DNA of 64,000 bases from Humulus lupulus (GCF_963169125.1 NC_084794.1:227475409-227539408); one strand, 5' to 3'. Positions 39,357-51,297 are shown, numbered from the stretch's first letter. Numbers and translations are program-made. Notes: generated by a model not told the origin, from the letters alone.

Positions 39357-41848
39357 TGTAACGTCCCAAAATTATCTAATAAGGCATATGGAATTATATG
39401 ATTATTTGGTATATTTTATTGTGATTATGTGAGTTATATGATAATATAACTAGTTATTCATGTTTAAGGATAATAAATATGCATGTGGGCCCATTTCTTA
39501 TTAGAAGGGGAAATTTTTGTAATTTGGCTCGTTATGAGCATAATTGTATATATATGTGATATATGTGAGAGACCACATTATTATCTGGGTTTATTTTGGT
39601 TACTCAGCACGAGAGGATCCTAGGGAGCAAGTTAGAGGGAAAGTCACAACGGGACCCAATACCTGACTCGGGGCGAGTCATGGGGTATTTTAGGTATTTA
39701 GTATTAAATCGGGCTATCGGATAATGGGAATGAATAAGTGAGGATATATTTGGATTTAGTGAGTTTAGGAGGGAATACTGGGGATTTTGACCATTTTGCC
39801 ATCGGTGACGTTTTTGGCACCCCGAGCCTCAAGATTAGCTTAAGTAAACTTAAGCCTTAGGAAAACATAAAGAAACACACAAAAACTTCACTGAACCGAC
39901 TCTCCCTCTCTCCCATTTTCTCTGTCAACTTTCTAAGTTAGTCTTTTAAGAGTCAAGAAGATTGTGGCTGGAAACTAAAGAATTGAAGGCTCGGGAATAG
40001 AATTCGAATAGCTTGTGGCTAGGGGATTACCGTTCATAGCTAAGGTAATATCTTTGTCCTTGTTTCAAATTGAATTCTGCCCTGTTTTCCTTAAAGTTTG
40101 AGGTGTTCTTGAGCTTGTGGCTCAAGTATAGAAGTTTGATTTTTGGTGGGTTTTCAAACTAGGTTTTAGTTGGGTTTTGCTGCTAGGAAGATATTAAAAA
40201 TGTTTGTGATGGTTGAATAATAGTTTTGGGGTGAAATTGGGATAGTTTTAGTTGGATTTGGCTGTTTAAAAATGAAGGAAATCCGGGTTTGTAGGGCCAA
40301 GTCGCAGCTCTGTTCTTGAGGAGCCGTGACTCAACCGAACCCAGGGCCCTAGGAGGCCTTTGTCTGGGAGGTGCGCCGCGACTCTCTAGGGCAGGTCGCA
40401 GCCCGTGTTCCTATAGCAGATTAGGAGGGCCTCTAACTTGAGGGGTGCACCGTAACCCTCAGGGACTGGTCGCGACCCGCCTCGCCTATTGGCTTTGGTG
40501 AGTTTTTAGTGCGGGAACTATTTCCTTAGGACTCGAGATCGATTCTACTACCCGATTTAGTGGAATTCGAGGCCCCGGAGGCTAGGAATCAGTCTAAAAT
40601 CCTTTATTTAATTGTAATTGATGGAATCCTATATTATGGTTGTGACTTGGTTATCACTAGAGGCCTAGAACTGGAATCGTGCTCGAGGGTAGTTCTTATT
40701 TTACGCAATACTCAGACCTGAGGTAAGAAACTGCACCCAATATGTGTTCTATGTGATCAGGGCTTGGCCCGACTGTTAATAACAATTATGATTAGGGCTT
40801 GGCCCCCTGAGAATATTTATGTTTAAGTTATCGTTTCACATATTGATTAATCCTACTTGAATGTTCTATACCTACTTAAGTGTTACGTGTATGTTTGCAT
40901 GGTTCGCGTGGCTAGGGCTTGGCCCCGTTAAATAAGTATGATTATTATTACGATTGCAGTTACTTGATGGTGTTATGTGATTAACATGCATGCGTACTCA
41001 TTTTTCTGGGGTATGCCTGTCCATATCTGTTTCTGTATTGATGTTTGAATGCGTGGTTCAGGGCTTGACTTATTAGTCAAGGATGACAATAGTGTGCTGC
41101 GCGCTGGTCGAAGGGCTTGGGCCTAAATCAGCAATGTACTATTACATTGGCCAGCCCTATGGTTGTTGGAAAACCAAAGGTGTTTGTCTAGCTCTATTTC
41201 TAGTTACTCAGAGATAAGGGCGAGAGCCCCAGGTGACTCTATGGTCACACAGCTAGGGCATAGGACCCCGGGGTTGACCCTATGGTCAACTGTTCAGGGC
41301 AGTGAACCCAAATTGGTCCGAAGACCAATTATTTGTAATTGAATGACTGTATGAGTAGGTTATTACTGCTGGACATGCTAGATAAGTATCTGGGAATCTG
41401 TATTTTCTGTTTATGCACATGCTAAAGTTCTCTTGCTGAGCCTTAGTTCACATGTGCTTTGTGGTGTAAGTAAGGGAAAAGGGAAGCTTGACCAGCCATG
41501 AGTTGGAGAGATTCAGTGGCGGCGTGTACATATGTGGCTGCTTGTCCACAGCGGACAAGGATATTTCAGAGGAACTAGGGTCGTAGCCCTGATTTTGCCG
41601 CTTAGGTCGGTCGAATGTAATTTTTGATGTACATACACCTTTTTAAAAGTTTGGTTGTAATATATTTGGGATCCCATGAATGTATGAAACTTTTTAAATA
41701 AAAGTCAACAGTTCTTTTGACCAAAATTTTTAACCCTAACCCTTGACATTAACCATAGTTACACATTTTAAACCAAATGACTTAATTAGCAAGTCTGACA
41801 CTATTTAAAGTACGTAGTGTAACGATCCTGGATTAGGAGGATGTTACA
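39357..41848 (+). repeat. G2 5' LTR (2492 bp)
   Basis: Starts TGTAACGTCCC, ends AGGAGGATGTTACA. Relative to the 3' LTR it lacks about 35 bp near position 30. It contains a GC-rich stretch of GTCGC/GCGAC words at 40313-40480 and several 'agggcttggcccc' repeats at 40760-40930. Confidence 0.92.
40313..40480 (+). repeat. GTCGCGACC word cluster in G2 5' LTR
   Basis: GTCGCAGC words, GCGCCGCGACTC, GGTCGCAGCCCG and the palindrome-containing GGTCGCGACCCG (40468-40479) recur in about 170 bp. The 3' LTR has the same cluster at 49755-49933, with decayed CpGs. Confidence 0.65.
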
Positions 41849-41866
41849 ACTTGGTATTAGAGGTTA
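41849..41866 (+). other. G2 primer-binding site, decayed
   Basis: ACTTGGTATTAGAGGTTA follows the LTR; compared with TTGGTATCAGAGC it carries C-to-T and C-to-G changes. Confidence 0.7.
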
Positions 41867-42411
41867 CAAGATTTAAGGGTTCCTGAAGACTGGCTGGGCA
41901 TGTACACTTCCCACTAAAGACAAGGTCGATTCAGGGTTCGATAATTATTATGTGGTTATGTGTTTAATTTCTTAGACATGATAAAAATGCCTTATCTGCG
42001 TTCCTGGTTAGGAAGCATGAGATAATCTGATAGGGCCTGACCCTTGACTATCGCATGGATGATAAAGAACGTGCTTATTAGCATTGTTACCGCTTGTGAA
42101 TACAATAGAACCACTTAGTAGTGTTATTATTTGTATATAGGCCAGGAAATGCTTATTAGCACCGTTAACACTGGCATGGATTAAAGAATATGCTTATTAG
42201 CATTGTTACACTTGTGTAAATTCTTGAATGTGTTTATGTGCATTGTTCTTTGCTAATGGATATCAGGAAATGCTTATTACCACCATGAATGAGCATATTA
42301 TGTGTTGGCATGGTTATTAGTATTGCATCTATTGTTTGTCTGTTTGATCTTGGATCGTCAGGCGACAAGAGGTCTTGTTATTACTTACCTAACAACCAAT
42401 TAGATAACAGT

Positions 42412-43565
42412 ATGAACCCTCGAAGGTCAGAGAGGTTGGTTGGCCAAGAGTTACAGGCCAAGGAAGGGAATGACCAGGGCCAGGCCCCACTGCCAGCTCC
42501 AGAAAACTAGCAACAGGTGCTTGCTGGTATGCAAGCCAGACTAGAGAGGCAGGAAGAAGAGATACGTCTCTTGAGATAGCAACAGATTCCAGCAGGGAAC
42601 CCACAGGCCACAGTACCGCCAGTGTTACAGCCAGAGGTATCTGCGGCAGTGCAGCCCCAGGCAGGGGGAGATAGATGGGAACCCCTGTATGAGAGGTTCA
42701 GGAAACAACACCCTCCAGTCTTTAAGGGCAGCTCAGATCCACTGAAGGCTGAGCAGTGGATGACTATGATAACCACCATTCTTGATTTTATGAGGGTAGG
42801 TGGTAATGAGAGAGTGGTATGCGTCAGTTATATGTTTCTGGAGGATGCTCGAATATGGTGGGAGGTGGTATCCCAGACCAGAGCAGTAACCCCCATGGGA
42901 TGGGAAGAGTTCAGAACCTTATTTAATGAGAAATACTACAATGACACAGATAAAGCTGCGAAGGTTAAAGAGTTCAGCAAGTTACTTCAGGGTAACACGA
43001 CAATGACTAATTACGCCCTGAAGTTCGACAGATTTGCAAAGTTTGTCGAGGATCTGGTGCCCACTGATGGGACTAGAGGAGAGAGGTTTCTTTAGAGGCT
43101 ACAACCTATGATAGCGTCGGATGTTCATATTACTACTATGCCAGGATTGACTACCTATGCACAGGTTGGGGAGAAGGTGCTTGCAGCTGAGAGCGCAGAG
43201 AATAAGATATGGCTTGACAATGCAGCCATAAGGGATTCTAGGAGGCCGGGACCTCCATTTACATGTTTAGGAAGGGGAGGAGCCCCAATGATCAGAAGAG
43301 GAAGATTCCAGAAAAAATTTCAGCTCTAGGGCCATATAGGAGGCCACGGGGCATACAGATGGGCCACCAGGGTGGCAATGAGACCTGGAGAGCTTTCCCA
43401 GAGTGTACTCGGTGCAGGAGGCGCCATATTGGGGAATGTTGGGCAAAGGCCTGCTTTGTTTGCGGTAGTGTGGGGCATTTGAAGAAGGACTACTTGAGAA
43501 CCAGAAAGGAGGAGTCAAAGAAGGTGGACAGCCTGACGCCAGCTCGGGTGTTCACCTTGACCTAG
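42412..43565 (+). pseudogene. G2 gag
   Basis: Plus strand from ATG 42412 ('MNPRRSERLVGQ'). Stops at 42508 and 42577 and again near 43093, and a frameshift near 43280-43320, break it. Capsid block at 42622-43095: 'FRKQHPPVFKGSSDPLKAE', 'FLEDARIWWEVVSQTRA', 'LFNEKYYNDTDKAAKV' and 'YALKFDRFAKFVEDLVP'. After the shift come a Cys-pair region ('CTRCRRRHIGECW') and the zinc knuckle CFVCGSVGHLKKDY, whose last Cys has become Tyr. In the family gag forms the particle and the knuckle binds RNA. About 560 bp of leader between primer site and ATG holds no leader ORF of the kind seen in the other Tekay family. Confidence 0.87.
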
Positions 43566-44007
43566 GTAGAGGCCGAGGCTAGTCCCTCGAAAGTTACAGG
43601 TCAGCTTTCTAGTGCTGGAACCTTCTATACTATTTTGATTGATTTGGGCGCTACGCACTCTTTCGTTGCTAGAAGGATTATAGATAAATTATGTAGACCA
43701 TGTGACTTCTATCCTGTGGGGTTTAGTACTATGTTGCCCACTGGGGAGTTAGTGGATTCAAGGAGATGGGTTATATCACTACCAATTATAGTTGATGGTA
43801 GGGAATTATTAGTTGACATGGTAGAATCGGTGATGACTGATTTTGATATAATTCTAGGCATGGATTGGCTAGAGAAGTATGAAGCAACGATAGATTGTAA
43901 GAAGAAGATGGTAACCTTTGAGCCTGAGGGTGAGGACCCCTTTGTATTTGTTGGCACTTTTCATGGACCCCGTATACCTATGATATATGTACTTAGAGCT
44001 AGAGACC
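43566..44007 (+). pseudogene. G2 aspartic protease, cut at its end
   Basis: Plus-strand open stretch with 'MIDLGATHSFVARRIIDKL', where the catalytic DSG/DTG has become Asp-Leu-Gly, and 'MTDFDIILGMDWLEKYEATI', the second protease landmark. Coding sense ends after 'VLRARDL' at about 44007, where minus-strand leader sequence of the other Tekay family begins. The change next to the catalytic Asp and the truncation both argue for loss of function. Confidence 0.85.
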
Positions 44008-44374
44008 TATGCTTTTGCTTATTTGTAAACTGAAATTCCATTTTTGAAGTGAACCTAATTAAGAGAAAATAATATCTCATTGCTACCAGCAATTCATCTT
44101 CATTATCCATTGTTTCCCATATCTCCTCTAAGGCTACTGTTACAGTATTATAATCTCTAAATAATCTAATTACTAAAACGTATTTCTCCGTTGCTCTCAT
44201 CATGATCAGCTTAGATTCTTGGAGGTGACCTATTTCTCTGTGGAACAAAATCAGCCTCCGAGTGATTCTTTCTAGCACTCCTACGGTGTTTTTCGGTTCT
44301 CTAATTCTTTTTAAAGCCTTAATGGCTCGAATATCCTCACAAGTTAATGCTCCGCTCATTCTTAACTGAAACAT
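44008..44374 (-). pseudogene. Leader ORF, copy C (3'-truncated)
   Basis: Third copy of the leader ORF, start at 44374 ('MSGALTCEDIRAIKALKRIR'). Open over about 120 codons and about 84% identical by eye to copy A in protein, but it loses its acidic tail where it joins G2 protease sequence at about 44008. It lies downstream of a primer site (44497-44510) and an LTR, as in the other copies. Confidence 0.6.
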
Positions 44375-44510
44375 AAAGGCTAAAATCGTTAGATATACAT
44401 ATAAACATAATAACTATAACTTAAATACTTACTTGGCGGTCAGATTCGAAGCTTTGAGTGTGTGTATCGAGGAGAAATTCATGCGAATGAACCGTTGCTC
44501 TGATACCAAC

Positions 44511-46524
44511 TGTAACGACCCAACTATTCTATACTTTGGACCATTAATAACTACTATACACAGACACTAATCTTAAGAAAACATACATATGAAATCACCA
44601 TAACTTTATTTAAAAACTATAAAGTAAAGGTTTAAAATACATAAAAATTCATAAGTAGGATATGTGATCCCATTGTTTTGAAAATAAAGCATAACATAAC
44701 TTAAATCTTAAAATTCGTTACAACTCAGATACGGAAAAATACATAGAAAATATGATTGAAAGACTTAAAAAACTTCATCCTCGAATCGTTCACGCAGTCC
44801 ACTGATTCTGTTCTCCCTCAATACACATTCCCAAGCTGCCAAGAACCTTCCCGCCGCTATAACTATTTTCCTGCACATATAAAACATAAAGGAATGAGCC
44901 TAATGCCTAGCAAGGAAAATCTACTACAAGCCTGAAACATAATCATACACATAATCTATGAACATATATCATATATTATAACACGTATATCATATACTAT
45001 AACACATATATCATAATTCTAACCCATGTACATGGTGACTATTGGGGTTTGCTAACTAAGCAACTATAAGCCTCAGATTACAATGAGGTTTGCTAGTTAA
45101 GCAACTATAAGCCCCAAAAACATATAGCTATTGGGGTTTGCTATATAGAAACTATAAGCCCCAAAACATAAATGTGATAGGGTTTGCTATATAACAACTA
45201 TATGCCCCAAACATACATATATCATAACACAAAAAGTCATACTATAGCATAATCATAACACTTTTATATAAACATAGGACATATCACATAAGAACTATCC
45301 TATTTTCCTTACCAAAATACCGGGATGATTAGAACAAGGTCGGGATTTTGGAACACTCCTAAAAACCATTAATAGAGAGGTGAGTATTCTAAAGAAAGAG
45401 ATGAAAAGAATGAACTACACCATCGAAAAGATACTTACCAACAAGAACCTCAAGTTCAAAGAACTTAGATGCCTAACCAAGAATAAGGAATAGTGAGTTA
45501 GGATTTTAGTAGAGAAAAACTATAAAAACTAATGAAACAATACTGAAAGGAACTAAAAATAGGAATACCTTTGAATACTTCTATGACCGAACTACACCTC
45601 GAAACCGAAATACACTATAAACCTTACTTCCCAAGTGTTTGATAAGCTTATAACCTCAACCCAAGTGTTTAACACTCTAAAGTAATCCTAGCAGCTTGTA
45701 GGCTCTGAACTCAACTTGAAGAATGAAGAAATGGTTGGGTACTAGGTCCTATTTATAGAGTTCAAGAATGAAAAGATCTTCATTTAGCTTGGATAAAATA
45801 ATGGCTTTTTAATTAAAAAACATTTGAATAATCATTCAGCAGAGGCTGAAGACTCGGTCAAAAAGATTCTGGACTTAACAAGAGGTTAAGGATTAAAATG
45901 AGCTCGGTTTCAAAATCATTTGAAAATACAGCCCTAGAGCTGATATATCGCCTAGCATAGGCAATATATCGCATGAGCTCATATTCCCGAGGCTCGTTGA
46001 GGTGGTCGTGCGAAGTTACGTGTTTTTCGTATCCCCGTGTGGCGATATATCGCCCCCTAGAGTTGCGATATATCGGCATACGCTGAAATCTTATACACAT
46101 AATTACACTTTTTCAGCCTAATTTGAATTGAGTAAATAGCCTTGACTAAGTCCTTTAACGATTTCAAAGCTGCTGGCAGACTCTAGGATTTTCAAATATT
46201 ACTCTTAATAAACTATTCCTCAAAAATACTTAATTTCTCATTAAACATACATATGACAAGTGTTAATATCTTATTGGCTCTATCTAAACCTTATTGTATA
46301 ATAATTATCATCTTCATAATCAGTCATATTAATCAAACCTTAGGTTATAATTAATATTCTTAAACTATAGGTTAAACTTATAAAATCTACAAGTGTTGCT
46401 ACGAGTGTCCAACTAAGTCCCGACTTGGACCAAAATCCACAGTAAAAAACATACTATAACTACTACTTATTACTATTACTACTACCACTATCTAACTAGC
46501 TAAGTAAAGTTCTTGGACTCTACA
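44511..46524 (-). repeat. Complete Tekay-type LTR (2014 bp)
   Basis: Minus reading from TGTAGAGTCC (46524) to GGTCGTTACA (44511); colinear with 6671-8653. TATAAATA at 45750-45757, hairpin repeat array at about 45049-45200, word cluster at 45939-46077. Confidence 0.92.
45939..46077 (-). repeat. Near-palindromic word cluster, best preserved copy
   Basis: GCTGATATATCGCC (45939-45952), GGCAATATATCGCA (45960-45973), the perfect palindrome GGCGATATATCGCC (46041-46054) and TTGCGATATATCGGC (46063-46077). Confidence 0.78.
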
Positions 46525-47230
46525 AGAAGTGTGAGTTTTAGTTGCCACAAGTGACTTTCTTAGGTCACATTGTAAGTAAGGATGGGATTAAAGTAGATCC
46601 ATAGAAGATTGAGGTGGTCAGAACTTGGCCAAGACCGAAGAACGCTTCAAAGATCAGAAGTTTCTTGGGATTGGCAGGGTATTACAGACGCTTTGTGGAG
46701 GGGTTTTCCAAGACTGCGTCATCACTGACAAAGTTAACACGCAAGAATCAAAAGTTCATATAGTTAGACAAATGTGAAGACAGCTTCCAGAAGCTCAAGA
46801 AGATTTTGATCACTGCTCCGGTTTTCAGTCTTCCTACAGATCGGGACAAGATTTTGATCATACTCCGGTTTTCAAGGCAGGGTCTGGGTGGTGTTCTTAT
46901 GCATACTGGGAAGGTGATTGCCTATGCATTACGCCAGTTGAAGGAGTATGATCAGAGATACCCCACACATGACTTAGAACTTGCAGTAGTGGTTTTTGCA
47001 CTGAAGGTGTGGCAACATTACTTGTATGGTGAGTAGTGTGAGATATACACTGACCACAATAGTTTAAAATACTCCTTCACCCAAAAGGATTTGAACATGA
47101 GGCAAAGACATTGGTTAGAGCTTGTTAAGGATTATGATTGTGAGGTCCTTTATCTCTCTGGGAAGGCCAACGTGGTAGCAGATGCCTTAAGCCGGAAGGG
47201 TATGGGATAGTTATATAGTGACAGGCAGAT
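46525..47230 (+). pseudogene. G2 RT connection and RNase H
   Basis: Plus-strand remnant starting in the RT palm end ('KKCEFWLPQVTFLGHIVSKDG'), then '[20 protein letters not shown]', and RNase H with '[20 protein letters not shown]', '[18 protein letters not shown]', '[13 protein letters not shown]' and '[14 protein letters not shown]'. The first catalytic Asp region ('SDAS' in relatives) is not preserved: the text reads '[11 protein letters not shown]'. Stops at several places. No RT catalytic box exists in this element. Confidence 0.86.
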
Positions 47231-48750
47231 ATCAAGGGAATTGGCACATGATATGGCTAGAGCAGGAATCGAATTAATGGTGGGCCAACTAGCCAATATC
47301 ACCCTACAGTCTACTCTCTTGGAGAGGATCAAGGAGAAGCAGTTAGATGACCCATAGTTGGGGCAGGTTAGAGGGGACGTCCTAGATGGAATAGCTAAGG
47401 ACTATACGGTGTCAAGCATGGGGTTTTTGAGATACAAGGGTTGGATTTACATTTCGATGGACACCGGGATCAGACATGAGATTTTGGATGAATCTCATAC
47501 TACTCCTTATTCTCTGCATCCGGGCACCACGAAGATGTACTAGGATCTGAAAGTTTTATATTGGTGGCCTGGGATAAAGAGGGATGTGACTGAGTATGTG
47601 GCAAGGTGCCTGGCCTGTCAGCAGGTCAAGGCTGGGCATTAGAGGCCAACCGGGCTGTTACAGCCTCTGGATATCCCAGAGTGGAAGTGGGAGGATATCA
47701 CGATGGATTTCATGGTAGGGTTGCCCAGGACAGTGGGCCAACATGATTCTATTTGGGTCATCATGGATCGATATACGAAATTAGCTCATTTTTTATCAGT
47801 GAGTACAAATTACACGGTTGACCAATATGCAAATCTCTATGTGAGAGAGATAGTTCGCCTTCATGGGACTCCAAGGTCTATCGTGTTTGATAGGGACCCT
47901 ATCTTGACTTCCAAGTATTGAGGAAGTTTGCAGAGGGCGATGGGTACACAACTGAAGTTTAGTACATCTTATCATCCTCAGACTGATGGTCATTCTGAGA
48001 GGACTATCCAGACATTGGAGGACATGTTGAGAGCATGTGTGTTGGACTTTGAAGGGTCCTGGAGTAAATATTTTCCTCTGATAGAATTTTCCTACAACAA
48101 CAACTACCAGTCTACCATTGGAGTGCCACCTTATGAGATGTTGTATGGTATGAAGTGTAGATCGTCCATTCACTGGGATGAGATGGGTGAGAGGAAATAT
48201 TTAGGTCCTGGTGCAGTTCAGAGGACCACTGAGGCTATCGAGAAGATTAGAGCTCAGATGCTCGCGTCTTAGAGTAGACAGAAGAGTTATTCAGACCCAA
48301 GGCGAAGGAACGTGGAGTTCCAGGTGGGAGACTATGTCTTCCTTAGGGTTTCACCTCTGAGAGGGGTGAAGAGGTTCGGGAAGAAGGGCAAGCTGAGCCC
48401 TAGGTTTGTGGGTCCATTTGAGATCTTGGAGAGGATCGGTTAGATGGCCTACAGGTTAGCCTTACCCCCAACACTATCTAGTGTGCATAATGTATTCCAT
48501 ATTTCCATGCTGAGGAAGTATTTGTCAGATAAAACTCATGTACTGAGTTATGAGGATCTGGAACTGGAGGCAGACTTGTCTTATGAACAGCAGCCAGTTC
48601 AGATTTTAGACAGGAAGGACAAGGTCCTGTGGAACAAGACTATACCTTTGGTTAAGGTATTATGGAGGAGCAGCAAGGTCAAGAAAGCGACCTGGGAGAT
48701 GGAGGCAGATATGTAGATTCAGTATCCCGAGATGTTCAGGTAAAATTTTG
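47231..48750 (+). pseudogene. G2 integrase with Tekay tail
   Basis: Plus strand. Zinc finger 'HTTPYSLHPGTTKMY' to 'CLACQQVK' (47490-47630), first Asp in 'TMDFMVGLPRTVGQHDS', second in 'SIVFDRDPILTSKY', Glu in 'DGHSERTIQTLEDML'. Then 'GKLSPRFVGPFEILERIG', 'HNVFHISMLRKYLSD' and the chromodomain-like end 'IPLVKVLWRSSKVKKATWE'. In-frame stops after 'TSKY', 'QMLAS', 'ERIG' and others. All three catalytic residues are present. It ends at 48741, shortly before the polypurine tract. Confidence 0.88.
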
Positions 48751-48763
48751 AGGATGAAATTTT

Positions 48764-48780
48764 TGTAAGGAGGGGATAGT
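48764..48780 (+). other. G2 polypurine tract
   Basis: GTAAGGAGGGGATAGT abuts the 3' LTR. Confidence 0.75.
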
Positions 48781-51297
48781 TGTAACGCCCCAAAATTACC
48801 TAATAAAGCTTAGGGCCTTCATTAGGGGGCCAGGATGGAAATATATGGAATTATATGATTATTTGGTATATTTGATTATGATTATGTGAGTTATATGATA
48901 ATATAACTAGTTATGCATGTTTAAGGATAATAAATATGCATGTGGGCCTGTTTCTTATTAGAATGGGCAATTTTCATAATTTGGCTTGTTATGGGCATAT
49001 TTGTATATATATGTGATATATGTGAGAGACCACATTATTATGTGGGTTTCTTTGGGTTACTCGACATGAGACGATCCTAGGGAGCAAGTTAGCAGGAAAG
49101 TCACAACGAGACCCAATACCCAACTCGGGGCGAGTCAAGGGGTATTTTAGGTATTTAGCATTAAATCGGGTTATCGGGTAATAGGAATGAATAATTGAGG
49201 ATATATTTGGAGTTAGTGAGTTTAGGAGGGAAAACTGGAGATTTTGACCATTTTGCCCTCGGAGACGTTTTTGGTACCCCGAGCCTCGAGATTAGCTTAA
49301 GTAAACTTAAGCCTTAGGAAAACATAAAGAAACATACAAACACTTCACTAAATATGCTCTCCCTCTCTCTCATTTTCTCTGTCAACTTTCTAAGTTAGTC
49401 TTTGAAGAGTTAAGAAGATTGTAGCTTGAAACTAAAGAATTGAAGGCTCGGGAATAGAATTCAGATAGCTTGTGGCTAGGGGATCACCATTCATAGCTAA
49501 GGTAATATCTTGATCCTTGTTTCAGATTGAATTCTGCCATGTTTTCCTTAAAGTTTGAGGTGTTCTTAAGCTTGTGGCTCAAGTATGGAAGTTTTATTTT
49601 TGGTGGGTTATTAAACTAGGTTTTAGTTGGGTTTTGCCGTTGGGAAGATATTAAAACTGTTGTGATGGTTAAATTATAGTTTTGGGGTGAAATTGGGATA
49701 ATTTTAGTTGGATTTGGCCGTTGAAAAATGAAGGAAATCTGGGTTCATAGGGCCAAGTCGTGTCTCTGTTCTTGAGGGGCTGCCACTCAACTGAACCCAG
49801 GGCCCTTGGAGGTCTCTGTCTGGGAGGCGCATTACGACCCTCTAGGGCAGGCTGCGACCCGTGTTCCTTTAGTAGAAGAGGAGAGCCTCTGACCTGAGAG
49901 GCACACTGCAACCCTCAGGGGCTGGTCGCGACCCGCCTGGACTATTTTGGCCTTGGTGAGTTTTTAGTGCGGGAACTATTTCCTCAAGACTCGGGATCGA
50001 TTCTACTACCCGATTTAGTGGAATTCGAGGCCCCAGAGGCTAGGACTTAGTCCAAAAGCCTTTATTTGATCATTATTGATGGAATTCTATATTATGGTTA
50101 TGACTAGGTTATCTCTAGGGGCTTGGAACTGGAGTCGTGCTCGAGGGTAGTTCTTATTTTACGCAATACTCGGACTTGAGGTAAGAAACTGCACCCAATA
50201 CGTGTTGTATGTGATCATGGCTTGGCGCGACTATTAATAACAATTATGATTAGAGCTTGGGCCCTGAGAACCTTTATGTTTAAGTTATCGTTTCACATGT
50301 TGATTAATCCTACATGAATATTCTGTACCTGCTTAAGTGTTACTTGTCTATTTGCATGGTTCTCGTGGCTAGGGCTTGGCCCCATTAAATAAGTATGATT
50401 ATTATTATGATTGTGGTTACTGGATGGTGTTACAGGATTAACATGCATGTGAACTCGTTTTGTTGGGGTATGCTTATCCATATCTGTTTCTGTATTGATG
50501 TTCGAATACCTTGTTCAGGGCTTGACTTATTAGTCAAGGACGGCAATAGCGCGTTGGTCGAAGGACTTGGGCCTAAATTAGCAACGTACTATTACGTTGG
50601 CCAACCCTATGGTCGTTGGAAAACCAAAGGTGTTTGCCTAGCTCTATGGCTAGTTACTCAAAGCTGAGGGTGAGAGCCCCAGGTGACTCTATGGTCACAC
50701 AGCTAGGGCATAGGACCCCTGGGTTGACCCTGTGGTCAACTGTTCAGGGCAGCGGCCCCAAATTGGTCCAATGACCATTTATTTGTAATTGAATGACTGT
50801 ATGAGTAGGTTATTACTGCTGGACATGCTAGATAAGTATTTGGGAATATATATTTTATGTTTATGCACATGCTTAAGTTTTCTTGCTGAGCCTTAGATCA
50901 TGGGTGCTTTGCGGTGCAGGTAAGGGAAAAGGGAAGCTTGACCAGCCATGAGTTGGAGAGCTTCGGTGGCAACGTGTACATATGCAGCTACCGTCCACCA
51001 TGACCAAGGATATCTCAGAGGAACTAGGGTCGTAGCCCTGATTTTTCCACTTAGGTCGCTTAGATGTAATTTTTGATGTACATACTCCTTTTTAAAAGTT
51101 TGGTTGTAATATTTTGGGATCCCATGAATGTATGAAACTTTTTAAATAAAAGTCAACGATTCCTTTGACCAATTTTTTTAAAACCTAACCCTTAACATTA
51201 ACCATAATTTCACATTTTAAACCAAATGAATTGATTAGCAAGTTTGACACTATTTAAAGTACACAGTATAACGGTCCTGGAATAGGAGGATGTTACA
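48781..51297 (+). repeat. G2 3' LTR (2517 bp)
   Basis: Starts TGTAACGCCCC, ends AGGAGGATGTTACA. Colinear with the 5' LTR with many substitutions, which are often C/T or G/A. Word cluster at 49755-49933, with GGTCGCGACC at 49923-49932. Confidence 0.92.

Larger units (their letters stand above)
44008..46524 (-). mobile_element. Tekay-type fragment (LTR + primer site + leader) inside G2
   Basis: A complete LTR (44511-46524), the primer site GTTGGTATCAGAGC and the first about 490 bp of the leader, in reverse to G2. One end is the exact LTR terminus next to G2 RT sequence ('KKCEFWL' at 46525), the other is a ragged break at about 44008. The G2 RT core that should lie here is missing, so insertion and deletion happened at the same place. 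Confidence 0.88.
39357..51297 (+). mobile_element. G2: Tekay-like Ty3/gypsy element, defective (11.9 kb)
   Basis: Two LTRs (39357-41848 and 48781-51297), a primer site and a polypurine tract frame a plus-strand gag-pol. The RT region is missing and replaced by a minus-strand fragment of the other Tekay family (44008-46524). The flanks aacct (39352-39356) and gagct (51298-51302) do not make a convincing target duplication. The integrase tail ('IPLVKVLWRSSK' with 'QYPEMFR') places it in the Del/Tekay chromovirus group. Confidence 0.9.

Noticed and set aside
42289..42411. Upstream extension of G2 gag from ATG 42289
   Set aside because: The extension reads through leader sequence of repeated 'cttattagcatt' units with a hydrophobic, non-gag composition; ATG 42412 with MNPRRSERLV is the natural gag start.
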